64,000 nt of DNA from an uncultured Flavobacterium sp. (lineage in GTDB: Bacteria > Bacteroidota > Bacteroidia > Flavobacteriales > Flavobacteriaceae), in contig NZ_OY730230.1 in the NCBI RefSeq assembly GCF_963422545.1, forward strand, positions 372,001 through 436,000, written 5' to 3'. How positions within the stretch are numbered: position 1 is the stretch's first letter; every line of letters starts with the position of its first letter. Shown in pieces: positions 27,342 to 35,946 of this stretch. The notes below the pieces were generated by a model. The model was not told where the DNA came from. It ran no database searches and saw only the letters and a list, made by a program, of their open reading frames with translations. Made by a program: the position numbers and the translations under genes.

Positions 27342-28000
27342 ATTCTAGTTTTAAAAAAAATTGTAATTAAAAAAAAACAGAAATAAAATTAATTCGAATC
27401 CATTCAAAAAATAATAGCTTTATAAATTTTAGAAACTATTTTCTGAAACGGTATGTCTTTAAACAATATATACATTCATATTAAAAGCAAAAAATCAAGT
27501 TCACGGCTAGTCCATTTGGTTTGATAAAATAACTTATAGAAAGTTTTAGTTAGCATTTTTTCCTCTTTTCGTAATCAATTTGATACTAATTACTAAACAA
27601 TTCTAGCGTTTAACCTTAGGTGTTACTATTTCTTTTTTGAAGTTTCAACAAATGAATAAATCATTTGCCCATTAATCATAGGTTTATGAATAAGAACCAT
27701 AAAAAAATGAGCGACAAATTTTTTAAATTTTCTCAAAAAAATCATTTTTTAGGTTAATAAATCAGTGAAAGAAAATCAATCTAAAACCAATGAAATAAAT
27801 TGTATCTCATTGATTTCTAGGATGTAAAATTAAATATTATTTTTTAAAACTAGTGTTAAAAAATAATATTTTTTGTACGTAAACCCCAATTGTTAACATT
27901 AGGGGGAATTATTAGTACAGACTTAAACCAAATTGAGTAGGTAAAAATATAAAAATGCTTTATTTTTACATTATAATTATTTAAAATAAAACAAATAGAA
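27342..28000. other. 659-base non-coding gap before menB
   Basis: Very AT-rich and without any credible ORF. It contains a perfect all-AT hairpin with 15-bp arms near 27834-27870 and a small hairpin of C4 and G4 runs near 27886-27907. The menB promoter must lie near the right end. I see no known riboswitch or RNA. Confidence 0.55.
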
Positions 28001-28834
28001 ATGGATTGGATTACTGCCAGAGAATTTGAAGATATAACCTATAAAAAATGTAACGGAGTTGCGAGAATTGCTTTTAACAGACCTAATGTTAGAAATGCAT
28101 TCCGTCCAAAAACAACTTCAGAATTGTACCAGGCTTTTTATGATGCTCAGGAAGACACCTCAATAGGAGTTGTTTTACTTTCTGCCGAAGGACCGTCGAC
28201 AAAAGATGGTGTATATTCTTTTTGCAGTGGAGGAGATCAAAATGCTCGTGGACATCAGGGTTATGTTGGCGAAGATGGACAGCACCGTTTGAATATTCTT
28301 GAAGTTCAGCGTTTAATTCGTTTTATGCCAAAAGTTGTCATTGCAGTAGTTCCCGGTTGGGCAGTTGGTGGCGGACATAGTTTGCACGTAGTTTGCGATA
28401 TGACTCTGGCAAGTAAAGAACACGCTATTTTTAAACAAACAGATGCCGATGTAACTAGTTTTGATGGTGGTTACGGATCTGCTTATTTGGCAAAAATGGT
28501 TGGACAGAAAAAAGCACGTGAAATTTTCTTTCTAGGAAGAAATTACTCAGCTCAGGAAGCAATGGATATGGGAATGGTAAATGCCGTAATTCCTCACGAC
28601 GAACTTGAAGCAACAGCTTATGAGTGGGCACAGGAAATTCTGCAAAAATCACCAACTTCTATAAAAATGCTGAAATTCGCCATGAATTTAACAGATGACG
28701 GAATGGTAGGACAGCAAGTTTTTGCCGGAGAAGCTACTCGTTTAGCATATATGACCGAAGAAGCAAAAGAAGGAAGAAATGCTTTCTTAGAAAAAAGAAA
28801 ACCAAACTTCGGAGAAAATAAATGGCTACCATAA
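28001..28834 (+). CDS. menB: 1,4-dihydroxy-2-naphthoyl-CoA synthase MenB, 277 aa
   Basis: A crotonase-fold enzyme that closes the naphthoate ring in menaquinone synthesis. The oxyanion-hole motif FCSGGDQNARG is at about residues 75-85, GWAVGGGHSLHVVCDMTL follows, and the active-site segment is SFDGGYGS (Asp155, Tyr158). In QTDADV, Asp148 stands where E. coli MenB has Gly. In the mycobacterial-type enzymes this Asp replaces the bicarbonate cofactor, so this MenB should be bicarbonate-independent. It is followed by a strong hairpin and then menA. Confidence 0.96.
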   Translation: MDWITAREFEDITYKKCNGVARIAFNRPNVRNAFRPKTTSELYQAFYDAQEDTSIGVVLLSAEGPSTKDGVYSFCSGGDQNARGHQGYVGEDGQHRLNILEVQRLIRFMPKVVIAVVPGWAVGGGHSLHVVCDMTLASKEHAIFKQTDADVTSFDGGYGSAYLAKMVGQKKAREIFFLGRNYSAQEAMDMGMVNAVIPHDELEATAYEWAQEILQKSPTSIKMLKFAMNLTDDGMVGQQVFAGEATRLAYMTEEAKEGRNAFLEKRKPNFGENKWLP

Positions 28835-28844
28835 AGTAACAATC

Positions 28845-28899
28845 AGTTTACAGTCTCAGTCACAGTCTGAAAACTGACACTGAGACTGTAAACTTTTTC
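28845..28899 (+). terminator. Long hairpin between menB and menA
   Basis: A 16-bp perfect stem (28845-28860 with 28879-28894) followed by five T. It probably ends or attenuates menB transcription before menA. Confidence 0.75.
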
Positions 28900-28949
28900 A
28901 AGAACTTGAAACCTGAAACCTGAAACAAAAATCAACTAAAAAAAATATA

Positions 28950-29912
28950 ATGAAACATTGGATTGAAGCCGCGAGATTGCGCACATTGCCTTTATCAGTT
29001 TCCGGAATTATAGTAGGAAGTATATACGCCTTATCAAACCCAACAGAAACCATCAATACACCAACAGAAGTATTTAGTTGGAAAATCTTTGGTTTTGCAC
29101 TATTAACAACACTAGGCCTACAGGTTCTGTCCAATTTTGCAAATGATTACGGAGATGGAGTAAAAGGTACAGATAATGCAGATAGAGTTGGACCTCAAAG
29201 AGCAATTCAGAGTGGTGTAATCACGCCGCAAGCCATGAAAAAAGCCATTATAATTACGGCTGCATTGACGTTATTATCAGCTATTATTCTGATTTATTTT
29301 GCTTTTGGAGAGACTAATTTCGGATATTCAATCTTTTTCTTATTACTAGGAATCGCAGCAATTGTTTCGGCAATTCGTTATACAGTAGGAAACTCAGCTT
29401 ATGGATACAGAGGCTTTGGAGACTTATTTGTTTTCATATTCTTCGGACTCGTGAGTACATTGGGCGTAAACTTTTTGTATTCAAAAGAAGTAGATCCACT
29501 ATTAATTTTACCTGCAATTTCAATAGGATTATTAAGCGTTGGCGTTTTAAACCTAAACAACATGCGCGATGAAGAATCAGACAGAAAATCAGGAAAAAAT
29601 ACAATTGTAGTTAAGATTGGCGGAGCAAAAGCCAAAATTTATCACTTCACTTTAATTATTACAGCAATGCTTTTGGTAATTATTTTTGCATTTTTAAGTG
29701 ATTATAATTTCGATCAATACTTGTTTTTATTAGCTTACATACCTTTAACTAAACATTTAATTACAGTCTATAAAAATCAAAACCCTAAGCTATTAGACCC
29801 CGAATTAAAAAAACTGGCATTAAGCACATTTTTACTTTCAATATTATTAACAGTATGTATGATCTCATTAATTTCAGATATTATTGTTAATCTATTTTTA
29901 GGTGGCAGATAA
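28950..29912 (+). CDS. menA: 1,4-dihydroxy-2-naphthoate polyprenyltransferase MenA, 320 aa
   Basis: A UbiA-superfamily integral membrane enzyme that prenylates dihydroxynaphthoate. The first Asp motif is visible in NFANDYGDGVKGTDNADR (about residues 65-82) and the second in NNMRDEESDRKSGKNT. About eight or nine hydrophobic helices are seen. The length fits MenA. It is followed after 30 bases by the UPF0173 hydrolase gene, probably cotranscribed. Confidence 0.95.
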   Translation: MKHWIEAARLRTLPLSVSGIIVGSIYALSNPTETINTPTEVFSWKIFGFALLTTLGLQVLSNFANDYGDGVKGTDNADRVGPQRAIQSGVITPQAMKKAIIITAALTLLSAIILIYFAFGETNFGYSIFFLLLGIAAIVSAIRYTVGNSAYGYRGFGDLFVFIFFGLVSTLGVNFLYSKEVDPLLILPAISIGLLSVGVLNLNNMRDEESDRKSGKNTIVVKIGGAKAKIYHFTLIITAMLLVIIFAFLSDYNFDQYLFLLAYIPLTKHLITVYKNQNPKLLDPELKKLALSTFLLSILLTVCMISLISDIIVNLFLGGR

Positions 29913-29942
29913 ATTAAAGTTCAACTTTAAATTTTTATAAAA

Positions 29943-30620
29943 ATGAAAATCACATTTTACGGACACGCTTCATTGGGCATCGAAGTTGGAGGAAAACACA
30001 TTATTGTAGATCCTTTCATTACAGGAAATCCACAGGCATCAGCAATCGACATAAATACATTAAAGGCAGACTATATTTTATTAACACACGCACATGGTGA
30101 CCACGTTCTGGACGTTGAAGCAATTGCAAAACGTACCAATGCAGTGATAGTTTCAAATGCCGAAATCTCAAGTTATTACGGACAAAGAGAATTTAAGACA
30201 CACCCAATGAATCACGGTGGAAGCTGGCAGTTTGACTTTGGAAAAGTAAAACATGTAAACGCAATACACTCGAGTTCATTCCCTGACGGAACTTATGGCG
30301 GAAATCCCGGAGGTTTCGTAATCGAAGGCGAACACAAAAACATCTATATTGCCGGTGACACAGCGTTGACAATGGATATGAAACTGATTCCGTTGCGCAC
30401 AAAACTAGATTTGGCAATATTTCCTATTGGTAACAATTTTACAATGGATGTTGAAGATGCTATTATCGCTTCAGATTTTGTAGAATGTGATAAAATCCTG
30501 GGCTATCATTTTGATACCTTTGGATATATAGAAATTGATCACGAAGAATCGATCCGTAAATTTTTCGATAAAGGAAAAGATTTGATGCTTCTTGAAATTG
30601 GAGAATCAATCGAATTATAA
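29943..30620 (+). CDS. Metal-dependent hydrolase, UPF0173 (MBL fold), 225 aa
   Basis: A metallo-beta-lactamase fold hydrolase. The N-terminus MKITFYGHASLGIEVGG and the metal motif THAHGDHVLD (about residues 48-57) fit the UPF0173 group, with further His and Asp in VNAIHSSSFPDG and AGDTALTMD. The substrate is unknown; such proteins occur widely in bacteria and archaea. It is cytoplasmic and probably in the menA transcript. Confidence 0.9.
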   Translation: MKITFYGHASLGIEVGGKHIIVDPFITGNPQASAIDINTLKADYILLTHAHGDHVLDVEAIAKRTNAVIVSNAEISSYYGQREFKTHPMNHGGSWQFDFGKVKHVNAIHSSSFPDGTYGGNPGGFVIEGEHKNIYIAGDTALTMDMKLIPLRTKLDLAIFPIGNNFTMDVEDAIIASDFVECDKILGYHFDTFGYIEIDHEESIRKFFDKGKDLMLLEIGESIEL

Positions 30621-30666
30621 TTCTTTTAATGAAAACATTAATTCTATTTTTGGAATTTCGAATTTT

Positions 30667-30751
30667 AGGAGCTAATCCCGCTTTCGGCTATATCTTTTTT
30701 TGAGGCAAAGAAAAATTGCCCAAAAAAAGGATACCGCCTCTATCGGGGCTA
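30667..30751. repeat. Repeat family A, copy 2
   Basis: About 85 bp with arms GGAGCTAATCCCGCT and CTATCGGGGCTA shared with copies at 18457-18533 and 42933-43010. The centre is a hairpin of a different sequence. The plus-strand ORF of the following gene runs back into this repeat, giving a false extended N-terminus. Confidence 0.65.
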
Positions 30752-30775
30752 AAAACACCTTTACGTTTAAAAAGT

Positions 30776-31285
30776 ATGGACGAAATTAAATTTATTTGTG
30801 AGTGCTGCGGTAAAGAACACGAGAGTTGGCCCGCAATAACATACAATTCTCCAAGTAGTTACAGCAATCTTTCAGATCAGGAAAAAGAAGAAATAGCAGT
30901 AATTGATTCCGATTTTTGTGTAATAAAACATTCAGATCAGGTAGATCGCTTTATCAGATGCGTTTTAATTCAAAAAGTTAACGATCATTGCGAAGATTTA
31001 GAATACGGTTTCTGGGTTTCACTAAGCGAGCAAAGTTTTGAGAATTATCTTGAAAATTTTGACAACGAAAATCATGAAACACAATATTTTGGCTGGCTTT
31101 CAAATTATATTCCACAATACCAATTCACAAATAGTATCCCAACAACAGTAGTTACCAAGAACGGTAACGAAAGACCTGAAATTTTTCCGCATCAGGATTT
31201 TGATCATCCATTTGTAAAAGATTATTACAACGGAATTACAAAAGAAGAAGCTGAAAAAAGAATTAAGAAAATACTAAAAAATTAG
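30776..31285 (+). CDS. DUF2199 family protein, 169 aa
   Basis: The N-terminus FICECCGKEHESWPA carries CECC, typical of DUF2199, a family of unknown function with a possible zinc-binding start. The middle has IDSDFCVIKHSDQVDRFIR and FWVSLSEQSF. The ATG at 30776 is chosen because the longer reading from 30716 encodes a repeat-derived tail. It is cytoplasmic. The TPR protein gene begins 41 bases downstream on the same strand. Confidence 0.85.
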   Translation: MDEIKFICECCGKEHESWPAITYNSPSSYSNLSDQEKEEIAVIDSDFCVIKHSDQVDRFIRCVLIQKVNDHCEDLEYGFWVSLSEQSFENYLENFDNENHETQYFGWLSNYIPQYQFTNSIPTTVVTKNGNERPEIFPHQDFDHPFVKDYYNGITKEEAEKRIKKILKN

Positions 31286-31326
31286 GCTTGAAATTTGTAC
31301 AAGACATTTAAACTAAATTTTATAAA

Positions 31327-32529
31327 ATGAATTTAAAAAAAATTGCCCTATTTCTTTTAATTGCAGTTTCTTACAGTACTTATGCCCAAAAAGATGGTTA
31401 TTGGGACAAAGAGCGATCCACTACAAAAGAAATCATAGTTTCTGCCCGCGACCGAATCATCCTTAAAACAGAAGATTTGCCAGTTGGAACCACAGAAATT
31501 GTCTATAGAATAACACTTCTGGACGAAAACCAGCAAATGGCAAATAGTTTAGTTTCAGTATTAAAATCAATTCCGGATCCAACCGGAATAAGCCAGGGAT
31601 CAGCCGGAGCAGTTTTTTTAATGTCTAAAATCTCTGGAGACGATACCTGTTCTTATGCACTTTTTACTTCAAATGATAGTGCTAAAAAGTATATCGATGA
31701 CGGAAAAACTGATAAAGCCTGTTATGCTCAGGAAGAACCATTAAGTAAAGATGCAAAGCGATTATCACTAGATAAATCATCATGTTTAGGAGACAACATT
31801 AGTACAATTTGGTTTGGTTTTCATAGCAAAAACTGGCTTCTGAATCAGAAAATAGTTTTAGAAGTGGTGCCTTGGGTTGATACAAAATTGAATCGTGGAT
31901 GGAATCAGGACAACAAAAACGAAATTATCAGCCTTTGTAAAACATCAACAATGGCACAAAAAATGGCCAATTCTGATGATTTCTGCGTTTGTATTCTGGA
32001 TAAAATCATGAAACAATATCGCTACACAGAATTTCAAAAATTGCTGCCAATTGAGAAAAATAAGGCTTACAAAGATTTCGGAAATACCTGTTATAAAGAT
32101 GCTGATATTTCTAAAAATGTTTTTAATGATTTGCGAACACAAATTGTATCTCTAATAAAAGCGCAAAAATACAACGAAGCAATTCCGAAACTAAATACCA
32201 TAATAAGTGACGGAAAAGCAACTGCAGTAGATTACAGTTCTATTGGATATTGCTATATTTTGACAAAACAATACGCAAAAGCAATTAAATTTCTTAAAGA
32301 AGGCGAAAAACTAGACGATACAGAGTTGTTGATAAAATTAAACTTAGCCCATGTTTATCTTGTAAGTGACGATTATAGTGAAGCAAAAGCAATCTATAAA
32401 AAATACCAAACTCAAAATGTAACAGATAATTTGAGTTGGAAAGAAAAAACAAAACAAGATTTTATAGTTTTCCAAAAAGCAGGTTTACCATCAAAAGACT
32501 TCGAAAAAATTCTAAATCTTTATAATTAA
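31327..32529 (+). CDS. Secreted protein with C-terminal TPR repeats, 400 aa
   Basis: A signal peptide (MNLKKIALFLLIAVSYSTYA) is followed by an N-terminal domain of unknown type (about residues 25-180) with conserved Cys. The C-terminal 140 residues carry about three tetratricopeptide repeats (KAQKYNEAIPKLNTII, YCYILTKQYAKAIKFL, HVYLVSDDYSEAKAIY). It is probably a periplasmic or surface protein that binds partners. The function is unknown. Confidence 0.8.
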   Translation: MNLKKIALFLLIAVSYSTYAQKDGYWDKERSTTKEIIVSARDRIILKTEDLPVGTTEIVYRITLLDENQQMANSLVSVLKSIPDPTGISQGSAGAVFLMSKISGDDTCSYALFTSNDSAKKYIDDGKTDKACYAQEEPLSKDAKRLSLDKSSCLGDNISTIWFGFHSKNWLLNQKIVLEVVPWVDTKLNRGWNQDNKNEIISLCKTSTMAQKMANSDDFCVCILDKIMKQYRYTEFQKLLPIEKNKAYKDFGNTCYKDADISKNVFNDLRTQIVSLIKAQKYNEAIPKLNTIISDGKATAVDYSSIGYCYILTKQYAKAIKFLKEGEKLDDTELLIKLNLAHVYLVSDDYSEAKAIYKKYQTQNVTDNLSWKEKTKQDFIVFQKAGLPSKDFEKILNLYN

Positions 32530-32538
32530 AATTTCTAC

Positions 32539-32680
32539 CATATAAGTGATATAAGTTCATTTAAACGTTATGTATAAATCCGAATGATTAAAATTTTAAA
32601 CTCTACCAATAAAGTGGTATAACAAAATTTAAACAAGGTTTTACATGCTATAATTTAAATGAACTTATATCACTTATATG
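32539..32680. repeat. Miniature inverted-repeat element, 142 bp
   Basis: Positions 32539-32565 and 32654-32680 are perfect 27-bp inverted repeats starting CATATAAGTGATATAAG. The 88 bases between are AT-rich and non-coding. The right arm ends in an ATG that would extend menC by six residues, so the real menC start is probably 32696. Confidence 0.75.
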
Positions 32681-32695
32681 ATGAAAAAGAAAAAC

Positions 32696-33742
32696 ATGAA
32701 AGCAACTTACCATAAATACATGCTCGAGTTTAAACGTCCTTCAGGAACTTCGCGAGGTGTTATGACCGAGAAAGAAACCTGGTTTATTGTTCTTCAAGAG
32801 AATGGTAAAAAAGGAATAGGTGAGTGTGGTATACTTCGTGGTTTGAGTGCTGATGATCGTGATGATTATGAAGAAAAACTGCAATGGACTTGCCAGAATA
32901 TTCATTTGGGAGAAACAGCTCTTTGGGAAGCATTATTAGAATTTCCGTCCATACAATTCGGAATTGAAATGGCTTTTTTATCACTAAAAAGTGAAAATCC
33001 TTATTTGTTATTTCCATCCCATTTTACAGATAATTCAAAATCAATAGTTATAAATGGTTTAGTCTGGATGGGAGAAGCATCTTTCATGAAAGAGCAAATT
33101 GAAGAAAAAATAGCCAATGGTTTTAATTGTGTCAAACTTAAAATTGGCGCTATAGATTTTGAAAAAGAACTGGAATTATTGCACTTTATCAGAAATCATT
33201 TTTCGGCAAAAGAAATAGAAATTCGGGTTGATGCCAATGGTGCTTTTACTTTAAAAGAAGCTTTAGATAAACTAAATCAACTCAGTAAATTTCAATTGCA
33301 TAGTATTGAACAACCTATAAAAAAAGGAAACATTGCAGCAATGGCAGATTTGTGTAAAAATACTCCGTTTCCAATTGCGTTGGATGAAGAATTAATTGGA
33401 ATATTTTCACTGGAAGAAAAAGAGAAATTACTGCTTCAAATTAAACCACAATATATTATTCTGAAACCAAGTTTTATTGGCGGATTTAGAGGAACATCAG
33501 AGTGGATAAATTTAGCAGATAAATATAATATTGGTTGGTGGATAACATCAGCTTTAGAAAGTAATATTGGCTTAAATGCTATTGCACAATGGACATTTTT
33601 GCAAAACTCTGAAATGCCACAAGGTTTAGGAACGGGAGCACTTTATACTAATAATTTCGATTGTCCGCTTGAAGTCTCAAAAGGACAATTATGGTACAAT
33701 TCATCAAAAAGCTGGGATTCAGGTTTTCTTGAAAAAGCATAA
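32696..33742 (+). CDS. menC: o-Succinylbenzoate synthase MenC (enolase superfamily), 348 aa
   Basis: A muconate-cycloisomerase-type member of the enolase superfamily. The catalytic Lys lies in VKLKIGA, the metal ligands in RVDANGAF, HSIEQPI and IALDEEL, and the second Lys in IILKPSFIGG. Size and order fit MenC, which dehydrates SHCHC to o-succinylbenzoate. Dipeptide epimerases share these motifs, but menD, menB and menA nearby favour MenC. The start at 32696 (MKATYHKYML) avoids the ATG made by the upstream repeat. Confidence 0.88.
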   Translation: MKATYHKYMLEFKRPSGTSRGVMTEKETWFIVLQENGKKGIGECGILRGLSADDRDDYEEKLQWTCQNIHLGETALWEALLEFPSIQFGIEMAFLSLKSENPYLLFPSHFTDNSKSIVINGLVWMGEASFMKEQIEEKIANGFNCVKLKIGAIDFEKELELLHFIRNHFSAKEIEIRVDANGAFTLKEALDKLNQLSKFQLHSIEQPIKKGNIAAMADLCKNTPFPIALDEELIGIFSLEEKEKLLLQIKPQYIILKPSFIGGFRGTSEWINLADKYNIGWWITSALESNIGLNAIAQWTFLQNSEMPQGLGTGALYTNNFDCPLEVSKGQLWYNSSKSWDSGFLEKA

Positions 33743-33770
33743 AAAAAACTGGCCGTTAAGCCAGTTTTTC
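33743..33770 (+). terminator. Terminator directly after menC
   Basis: An 8-bp stem AAAACTGG/CCAGTTTT with loop CCGTTAAG and T tract, beginning at the menC stop. It may also serve the minus-strand gene at 33791. Confidence 0.75.
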
Positions 33771-33790
33771 GGGTTATTCTGATCGTGGTT

Positions 33791-34342
33791 TTATTCTTTT
33801 CCGCCATCGAGAGTATCTTGCCAGTCTTTCAATTCCTGCCATTTTCCCTCATATGCCAATTGTGCTTGTTTAGCCCAGGTTCCGGGATTATGAATAGCAA
33901 AGTTTTCACCGCCTGCATCCAGAATTTCTTGTGATCTTTGAGTTGGAGTTTCTGATAGTGTCAACCAGGTTTTAATTCCGGCGTTATGATAAAGCTCCTC
34001 AATTTTAGGACCAATTCCTTCAACGATTTTTAGATCATTTTCCTTTATTCTTTTGCCAAAAACACTTGCAGCAAGAGTTTCATTAAAAGCTATTGCAGGA
34101 GCAACATTTGCCGCAAAAGATTGTACCGATGGAGCAGCTTTTGCTTTAGCCGATAAATCAGCTTCAAGTGAAGCAATTTTAGCAGTTAAATTTCGAGTAT
34201 TTGCTTTACAAGCATCCAAATCTGCTTGTAGTGACAATGCAAGAGAATCATCTCCTTTAGAATTCATTTTTCCTAGTAAGTAACCTAAAATTCCACAGAT
34301 TAATCCCACTAGCACAGGTATTAAGATACAAGGTATATTCAT
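33791..34342 (-). CDS. Membrane-anchored helix-hairpin-helix protein, 183 aa
   Basis: One N-terminal membrane helix (about residues 3-25, CILIPVLVGLICGILGYLLG), then an Ala/Leu/Asp-rich coiled-coil-like segment (about 30-75). The C-terminal domain (about 100-180) contains DLKIVEGIGPKIEELYHNAG, a helix-hairpin-helix of the type found in DUF4332 and in DNA-binding proteins. The domain would face the envelope or the cytoplasm depending on anchor topology. It lies 19 bases after the OmpA gene and is probably its operon partner. Confidence 0.75.
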   Translation of the reverse strand: MNIPCILIPVLVGLICGILGYLLGKMNSKGDDSLALSLQADLDACKANTRNLTAKIASLEADLSAKAKAAPSVQSFAANVAPAIAFNETLAASVFGKRIKENDLKIVEGIGPKIEELYHNAGIKTWLTLSETPTQRSQEILDAGGENFAIHNPGTWAKQAQLAYEGKWQELKDWQDTLDGGKE

Positions 34343-34361
34343 AATAGTATATTTTGATTAA

Positions 34362-35273
34362 TTATTTGATTGTAATAACAGTTCTCCTGTTGTTTGCTTT
34401 GCCTTCAGCGGTAGTATTTTCGCCAATCGGTTCGTCAGGACCTTTTGATTCTGTTGTAATACGACTGCTTTCGATGCCATTTTTAGATAAATAAGTTTTA
34501 GAAAACTCAGCACGTTTTTGTCCCAGAACAACATTCGAATCACGATTTCCAACATTATCACTATGTCCAACAACCAAAATAGCGGCGTCTTTAACATGTT
34601 CCATATATTTTACCAAATCAGCTACTTTTTGTTTCTCAACGTCTGTTAACTTATCACTGGATTTGTTTGTGTTAAAATGCAGAATTAAAGGATCACCATT
34701 AATTTTGTCTTTCAAAACACTCCATTCATCAGTGGCAGCCGGAGTTGCTTCTGATGCCGCAAACTCATATTTGGCAGGGCCAAAAAGCGTATCCAAACTC
34801 ATTTTCCATTTATCTGTAATTTCTCCCTTTGTATCAAACTGAGCATCAGGCAAACCTTTAGAAACAAAGAACTTTTTAATATCATTTGCCCTTGCCAGAC
34901 CAAGATTTTCAAAAGCCGTAGTATTTTTTTCATCAGATGTAGCATAACCGGTTATGGTCACTTTTTGCTTAGGATTTGCAATCAAAAATGTTTTAAGATT
35001 TTCAACTCCAATTGATACAGAATCACCAACAGGCAGAATTACTGCAAAACTGTTTTTAAGGAACTTGATGTTATCATTGGCATGATAATCAATTCCGGAA
35101 CCATTTAGAATAAAAGGGACAAGAGTAGCGTCCTGAGCCGCAGCAACTGGTACTTTTTCAGTATCGACCACTGGTGTTTTCATAGAACAATTGCAACAAA
35201 AATTCACATACAAAAAGGTACCTAAAATGATTGTTATTGCAATACCTAATAGATAAAGTGCTTTTTTAGACAT
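34362..35273 (-). CDS. OmpA-family protein with two OmpA-like domains, 303 aa
   Basis: The start at 35273 gives a basic N-terminus and one hydrophobic anchor (ALYLLGIAITIILGTFLYVN). The first periplasmic OmpA-like domain is degenerate (about residues 75-170: VENLKTFLIANPKQKVTITG). The second (about 190-303) is canonical, with VVGHSDNVGN, GQKRAEFSKTYL and NNRRTVI for peptidoglycan binding. It probably links the inner membrane to the cell wall. The extra 41 residues of the longer ORF from 35396 are not credible. Confidence 0.85.
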   Translation of the reverse strand: MSKKALYLLGIAITIILGTFLYVNFCCNCSMKTPVVDTEKVPVAAAQDATLVPFILNGSGIDYHANDNIKFLKNSFAVILPVGDSVSIGVENLKTFLIANPKQKVTITGYATSDEKNTTAFENLGLARANDIKKFFVSKGLPDAQFDTKGEITDKWKMSLDTLFGPAKYEFAASEATPAATDEWSVLKDKINGDPLILHFNTNKSSDKLTDVEKQKVADLVKYMEHVKDAAILVVGHSDNVGNRDSNVVLGQKRAEFSKTYLSKNGIESSRITTESKGPDEPIGENTTAEGKANNRRTVITIK

Positions 35274-35467
35274 AAGTGATGAAGTTAAGATTCTATCAAA
35301 TTTAACAAAAAAATAGATACATAATACATTAATAATCAGATATTTTAAACTTATAATTCTAATTGTGAGATGATTATATAACATAGAAATAAACAAGGAT
35401 TCTTAAATCACAATTTTATGAGACGATTAAATTGAGTAACTTGCATAAAAATTAATTTAGACACAAA

Positions 35468-35941
35468 ATGGTCGAGATAGAAAGAAAGTTTCTTGTAAAA
35501 TCAGATGATTTTAAAGAACAGGCTTTTACCCAAAATAGTATAGCTCAAGGATATTTAAGTTCTGCACCCGAAAGAACTGTCAGGGTCAGAATTAAAGGAG
35601 AAAGAGGCTTTATAACTATAAAAGGGATTGGCCACCATGGAGGAATGACCCGATTTGAATGGGAAAATGAAATTCCGCTTGGAGAAGCACAGGAATTACT
35701 TAAACTATGCGAAAAAGGCAAAATCGAAAAAACTCGTTTTGAGATAAAAGTTGGAAAACACACTTTTGAAGTAGACGAATTTTACGGTGAAAATGAAGGT
35801 TTAGTAATGGCCGAAATCGAACTGGAATCTGAAACAGAATCTTTTGAGAAACCAGATTGGTTGGGAGAAGAAGTAACGAATGATACCAGATATTATAATG
35901 CCTATTTGAGTAAAAATCCTTTTACACTTTGGGAGAAATAA
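35468..35941 (+). CDS. CYTH domain protein, 157 aa
   Basis: The signature ExExK is at the start (VEIERKFLV). The beta-tunnel pattern continues with VRVRIKGERGFITIKG and FEVDEFYGENEGLVMAEIEL. CYTH enzymes act on triphosphates (adenylate cyclase, thiamine triphosphatase, inorganic triphosphatase). A single-domain bacterial form like this is most often a tripolyphosphatase; activity is not provable here. It lies 5 bases upstream of ypdA. Confidence 0.9.
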   Translation: MVEIERKFLVKSDDFKEQAFTQNSIAQGYLSSAPERTVRVRIKGERGFITIKGIGHHGGMTRFEWENEIPLGEAQELLKLCEKGKIEKTRFEIKVGKHTFEVDEFYGENEGLVMAEIELESETESFEKPDWLGEEVTNDTRYYNAYLSKNPFTLWEK

Positions 35942-35946
35942 AAATT

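Noticed and set aside
30716..30775. Upstream extension of the DUF2199 gene
   Set aside because: The 20 extra residues are encoded by repeat family A, and a good ATG follows at 30776.
32678..32695. Upstream starts of menC
   Set aside because: The first ATG is part of the inverted repeat's right arm; the next two would add residues with no support in the family.
35929..35946. TTG start of YpdA
   Set aside because: It overlaps the CYTH gene and an ATG with a better fit lies 18 bases on.
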